NCBI GenBank assembly: GCA_947040475.1
Contig: CAMRBT010000075.1
Span: forward strand, 1 to 7,342
Source: an uncultured Brevinema sp.
Lineage (GTDB): Bacteria > Spirochaetota > Brevinematia > Brevinematales > Brevinemataceae
Reading direction: 5' to 3'
Length of the DNA: 7,342 nucleotides
The notes under the pieces: model-generated
Told to the model about the DNA's origin: nothing
What the model saw: only the letters and a program-made list of their open reading frames with translations
Databases searched by the model: none
Shown here: piece after piece, positions 5,277-7,342 of the stretch
How the letters are laid out: every line of letters begins with the position of its first letter
Position numbering within the stretch: the stretch's first letter is position 1
Made by a program: the position numbers and the translations under genes

Positions 5277-6494
5277 TTATACATTTTTACTGTTTATTTT
5301 CATTAATTTTTCATAGAATAAAATTTTATGAGTACAAAAATCCAAGTTTCGTCTATTCATTTTTATTTGAGCGACTTGAATCCATTTATCGACTATCCAC
5401 GATTCTTGATTCCATGCAAAGGGTTTGATAAATTTAGGTAATTGCTGATAAGGTTTATTCAAACTTGCTCCCAATCCAATAATCGTTGCTGGAGGTAAAA
5501 TCGTACCAACTCCTGTAGATGTCCAATCTCCAAAAATTGTACCGCACCCTATCATGCTAGTAGGAAATTTACTACCATTAATATCAAAATCTAAAAAGCT
5601 ATAAGTGTATTTTAATGTAGCGCATTCTGTGCCTGCTCCTAAATTTACCCAAGAGCCTATATGACTTAAAGCAATACAACCATCATGAGACTTATTTGAG
5701 TAAGGGCTAACTGTTGTAAGAGATACTTCCCCTGCAATTCTACAATGATCCCCTATAGCAGTTTTAGGTCTTATAAACGCTCTTGTAAGAAGACACTCTT
5801 TGCCGATAAATGCAGGTCCTTCTATTAGAGTAAAAGCTGTTATTTTAGTATTAGCTCCTATAATAATTTTACCATCTTGGGCATCAAAATCAACAGGGCT
5901 TCTGACATTAGCACTGGGGTGAACAAAGACATTTTCTTGAATTTGTTCTAATTCGGGATTACCATTTATATAAAGCTCAAGATCCGTCACCATTGTATGT
6001 TGTACACTTACAATAATATCTTCGTAAGAGCGTATACTAATAGCTTTTACCTGTATAGATTTACTGTGTTTTTCAAGAGATTCTTCGTTATATAATAACT
6101 CTTGAATATTCGTAGTAATATTTTTAATACGGATCGCTATCCATACACCATCATCTGATACTAAGCTCATTTCTTCTGTAAGCTTTTCTACTAGGATTTT
6201 ATCAAAAATAAAAGAACTATTCCAAATAATATGATCTTTGGGAACAAGTTGTTCCTGAGCAGTCTGCTCTTGGACAAGTTGTTCTTGATAGATATCTTTT
6301 TCATAGAGTGGCGTTAAACAAGAGTACGGTTTTTCTTGAAGGCGATTACATATAATTTTTGCTTGATAACCACTGGCTTTAACTCTATCAATATTATCAT
6401 AAATACCTACTGTGATTTCATGGATAAATTTATTCAGACAAACTTGTTCTATATTTTGCCATATTTTTGTTTCAAATAAGATGATTTGTTTCAT
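5277..6494 (-). CDS. GlmU-like two-domain protein with C-terminal left-handed beta-helix (putative sugar-nucleotidyl/acetyltransferase)
   Basis: A 405-residue protein resembling the alternative GlmU family of Bacteroidetes, predicted to make UDP-N-acetylglucosamine for cell wall synthesis. The C-terminal half (about 188-345) is a hexapeptide-repeat beta-helix with family-typical stretches: VFVHPSANV, FTLIEGPAFIG, AGEVSLTTVSPYSNKSHDG (254-272, H270), GSWVNLGAGTECATLK (280-295) and a final FIKPFAW. The N-terminal half is divergent. MKQIILFE and HEITVGIYDNIDRV can be aligned to the family start, but the usual TRP and R-x-G residues are not visible. It carries a Gln/Glu-rich insertion at 68-84. 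The nucleotidyl transferase half may therefore be altered or inactive. The ATG at 6494-6492 has AGGAGA six bases upstream. The gene appears monocistronic at its 5' side, between a terminator with promoter and the plsC promoter. Acetyltransferase activity on another sugar is an alternative. Confidence 0.8.
   Translation of the reverse strand: MKQIILFETKIWQNIEQVCLNKFIHEITVGIYDNIDRVKASGYQAKIICNRLQEKPYSCLTPLYEKDIYQEQLVQEQTAQEQLVPKDHIIWNSSFIFDKILVEKLTEEMSLVSDDGVWIAIRIKNITTNIQELLYNEESLEKHSKSIQVKAISIRSYEDIIVSVQHTMVTDLELYINGNPELEQIQENVFVHPSANVRSPVDFDAQDGKIIIGANTKITAFTLIEGPAFIGKECLLTRAFIRPKTAIGDHCRIAGEVSLTTVSPYSNKSHDGCIALSHIGSWVNLGAGTECATLKYTYSFLDFDINGSKFPTSMIGCGTIFGDWTSTGVGTILPPATIIGLGASLNKPYQQLPKFIKPFAWNQESWIVDKWIQVAQIKMNRRNLDFCTHKILFYEKLMKINSKNV
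6241..6287. repeat. Direct repeat with embedded palindromes inside the GlmU-like gene
   Basis: The core ACAAGTTGTTC occurs at 6244-6254 and 6274-6284, a 30-base (10-codon) period that encodes EQLV twice. Around it are palindromes: GGAACAA-G-TTGTTCC (6241-6255) and GAGCAG-T-CTGCTC (6257-6269). It encodes QEQLVQEQTAQEQLV, an apparent low-complexity loop. It looks like a small in-frame tandem expansion in a tolerant linker of the protein. Confidence 0.6.
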
Positions 6495-6528
6495 AATAAT
6501 TCTCCTACAATAAATGATACAAATAAAT

Positions 6529-6537
6529 ATTATATCA
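6529..6537 (-). promoter_or_regulatory. Extended -10 promoter for the GlmU-like gene
   Basis: TGATATAAT on the minus strand is a perfect extended -10 element (TGnTATAAT, hexamer 6534-6529). A partial -35, TTGTTT at 6556-6551, lies 16 bp upstream, overlapping the end of the preceding terminator. Transcription would start near 6522, about 27 bases before the ATG. Confidence 0.6.
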
Positions 6538-6546
6538 TGATTGTTT

Positions 6547-6588
6547 AAAAAAACAAAGACCTTTTTATATTTTAATAAAAAGGTCTTT
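6547..6588 (-). terminator. Rho-independent terminator after xseB
   Basis: A perfect 14-bp stem has arms AAAGACCTTTTTAT (6555-6568) and ATAAAAAGGTCTTT (6575-6588) and a six-base loop. On the minus strand the stem is followed by G and then seven T residues (6553-6547). It begins two bases after the xseB stop codon and closes the miaA-xseB transcript. The plus-strand side has a looser T-rich run, but no plus-strand gene precedes it. Confidence 0.9.
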
Positions 6589-6590
6589 AT

Positions 6591-6785
6591 CTATTTTTCT
6601 TTTATGATCTTAGAAATAACATCTTGTTGTTTCGTTAGATTTTTTTCTAGTTCATTAACAATTTCTATTCCTTTTATATATAATTCTTCTTTTTCTTCAA
6701 AAGATTGTGAAGAATCAATATCATCTATAATATTTTCTAATTCTTGTTTTTTTGAAGTATAAGAAAATTGATTTTTTTTTGGCAT
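6591..6785 (-). CDS. xseB: Probable exodeoxyribonuclease VII small subunit
   Basis: A 64-residue, largely helical, charged protein. The central part (LENIIDDIDSSQSFEEKEEL, then YIKGIEIVNELEKNL and KQQDVISKI) matches the family pattern. In that pattern a first helix with LExIV is followed by a turn, then by a second helix with LYxxGxxLxxxCxxxLxxAExxI. The usual PLEE turn is replaced by SFEE, and the cysteine is asparagine. In other bacteria XseB binds several copies per XseA large subunit to form exonuclease VII, which degrades single-stranded DNA. Its ATG overlaps the miaA stop (TAATG), so it is translationally coupled, and a strong terminator follows. The large subunit is not in the window and may lie elsewhere. 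Small helical proteins give weak signatures, so the assignment is probable, not certain. Confidence 0.62.
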   Translation of the reverse strand: MPKKNQFSYTSKKQELENIIDDIDSSQSFEEKEELYIKGIEIVNELEKNLTKQQDVISKIIKEK

Positions 6786-7342
6786 TATAATATTCCTTGA
6801 TTTAGTAAGATTTCAGGATCTAAAATATCACTAGAGTCTATTAGAGAACGAAATAAGGTTTCTTGTCTTTTAGCAAAACGTCTTGTATCTTGCATCAAGG
6901 TATCTCGCATTTCCTCAAAATTTTTAGAAGCTTCAAGATATTCTACAACATGTCTATACCCTATCGTGTTTATAGCAGGAATATCTTTCCCAAAACGCTG
7001 AAGTAAAGACTGTGTCTCTTCTATTAAACCACTTTCTAACATTACCAAAACTCTTTGTTCTATTCTTTTATAAATATCTTCTCTAGTCATCGTTGGTTTT
7101 GAGAATGTCCATTCCCAATTAGGTTTTATATTATATTGATGTAATTGTGAAAATTTGATCTGTGTGACTTTTATCGCTTCCAAAGCTCTTATAATTCTAA
7201 GTTGATCAGTAGAAGCTATTTTTTGAGCATATTCAAGATCTAATTGTTGTAATTCTTGATATAATATTGCAATACTTTCTTTTGTAACTCTTTCTTGAAG
7301 AAATTCTCTATACTCTTGATCTCTAGAATTTTCTTCAAACAT
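6785..7342 (-). CDS. miaA: tRNA dimethylallyltransferase, C-terminal part (gene cut by the window edge)
   Basis: MiaA transfers a dimethylallyl group to N6 of A37 in tRNAs reading U-starting codons. The visible 185 residues are the C-terminal part of a protein usually about 300 residues long. The N-terminal P-loop domain lies beyond the right edge. An ATG happens to sit at 7342-7340 but is most likely an internal methionine. Family features seen: LYQELQQLDLEYAQKI, then STDQLRIIRALEA (tRNA-binding region), RIEQRVLVMLESGLIEE, INTIGYRHVVEYLE, and DTRRFAKRQETLFR, the hallmark arginine-rich C-terminal helix. The reading frame is open throughout. The stop overlaps the start of the small downstream gene in TAATG, so the two form one translational unit. 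Confidence 0.9.
   Translation of the reverse strand: MFEENSRDQEYREFLQERVTKESIAILYQELQQLDLEYAQKIASTDQLRIIRALEAIKVTQIKFSQLHQYNIKPNWEWTFSKPTMTREDIYKRIEQRVLVMLESGLIEETQSLLQRFGKDIPAINTIGYRHVVEYLEASKNFEEMRDTLMQDTRRFAKRQETLFRSLIDSSDILDPEILLNQGIL

Noticed and set aside
5261..5280. ATAAAAC-AA-GTTTTTAT inverted repeat at the end of the GlmU-like gene as a terminator
   Set aside because: The loop is only two bases and the stem is nearly all A-T. It straddles the stop codon and has no proper T tract after it.
6241..6255. LexA-type SOS box (GAAC...GTTC)
   Set aside because: The half sites are separated by five bases where Gram-positive-type boxes have four, and the site lies deep inside a coding region.
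6541..6762. Plus-strand open frame of 73 codons
   Set aside because: It runs through the terminator hairpin and antisense to xseB. It has no ribosome binding site and a low-complexity Phe/Ser product.

Overview
The window is AT-rich bacterial chromosomal DNA. Every gene I can support lies on the minus strand, so transcription runs from high to low coordinates. Translation uses the standard code: tryptophans are TGG and stops are TAA or TAG. Ribosome binding sites of the AGGAG/AAGGA type precede most genes. The core is housekeeping: tRNA modification, nuclease subunit, phospholipid synthesis, chromosome segregation and deoxynucleotide synthesis. I see no integrase, transposase, CRISPR array, tRNA or rRNA. 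The host cannot be fixed from sequence alone. The low G+C, the alternative two-domain GlmU-like protein (a family best known from Bacteroidetes and relatives) and a monomeric B12-dependent ribonucleotide reductase would fit a low-GC spirochaete or Bacteroidetes-like lineage. That is inference.

In transcription order: (1) the 3' part of miaA, entering from the right edge, and a small xseB-like gene are joined by a TAATG stop/start overlap. They end at a perfect 14-bp hairpin with a T tract. (2) An extended -10 promoter directly after that terminator drives a GlmU-like left-handed beta-helix protein. (3) A near-consensus promoter (TTTACA, 17 bp, TATAAT) starts a tight plsC-scpA-scpB operon: an acylglycerolphosphate acyltransferase plus the two non-SMC condensin subunits. 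scpA and scpB are coupled by a Shine-Dalgarno that overlaps the scpA stop. (4) After a 149-bp gap with a plausible promoter comes a two-gene unit: a small single-pass membrane protein of unknown function and a compact adenosylcobalamin-dependent ribonucleoside-triphosphate reductase (nrdJ type). All active-site cysteines of the reductase are visible. (5) After a 118-bp gap, a small secreted protein of unknown family is followed by the 5' end of a clear tandem paralogue, cut by the left edge.

The most promising material is at the left end: at least two tandem secreted proteins of unknown family, sharing signal peptide and leader, directly downstream of the reductase. Also worth a look are the unknown membrane protein paired with nrdJ, a GlmU-like protein whose N-terminal transferase half looks degenerate and carries a repeat insertion, and an ScpB without the usual GRP motif. 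I found no clear new defence or mobile system.
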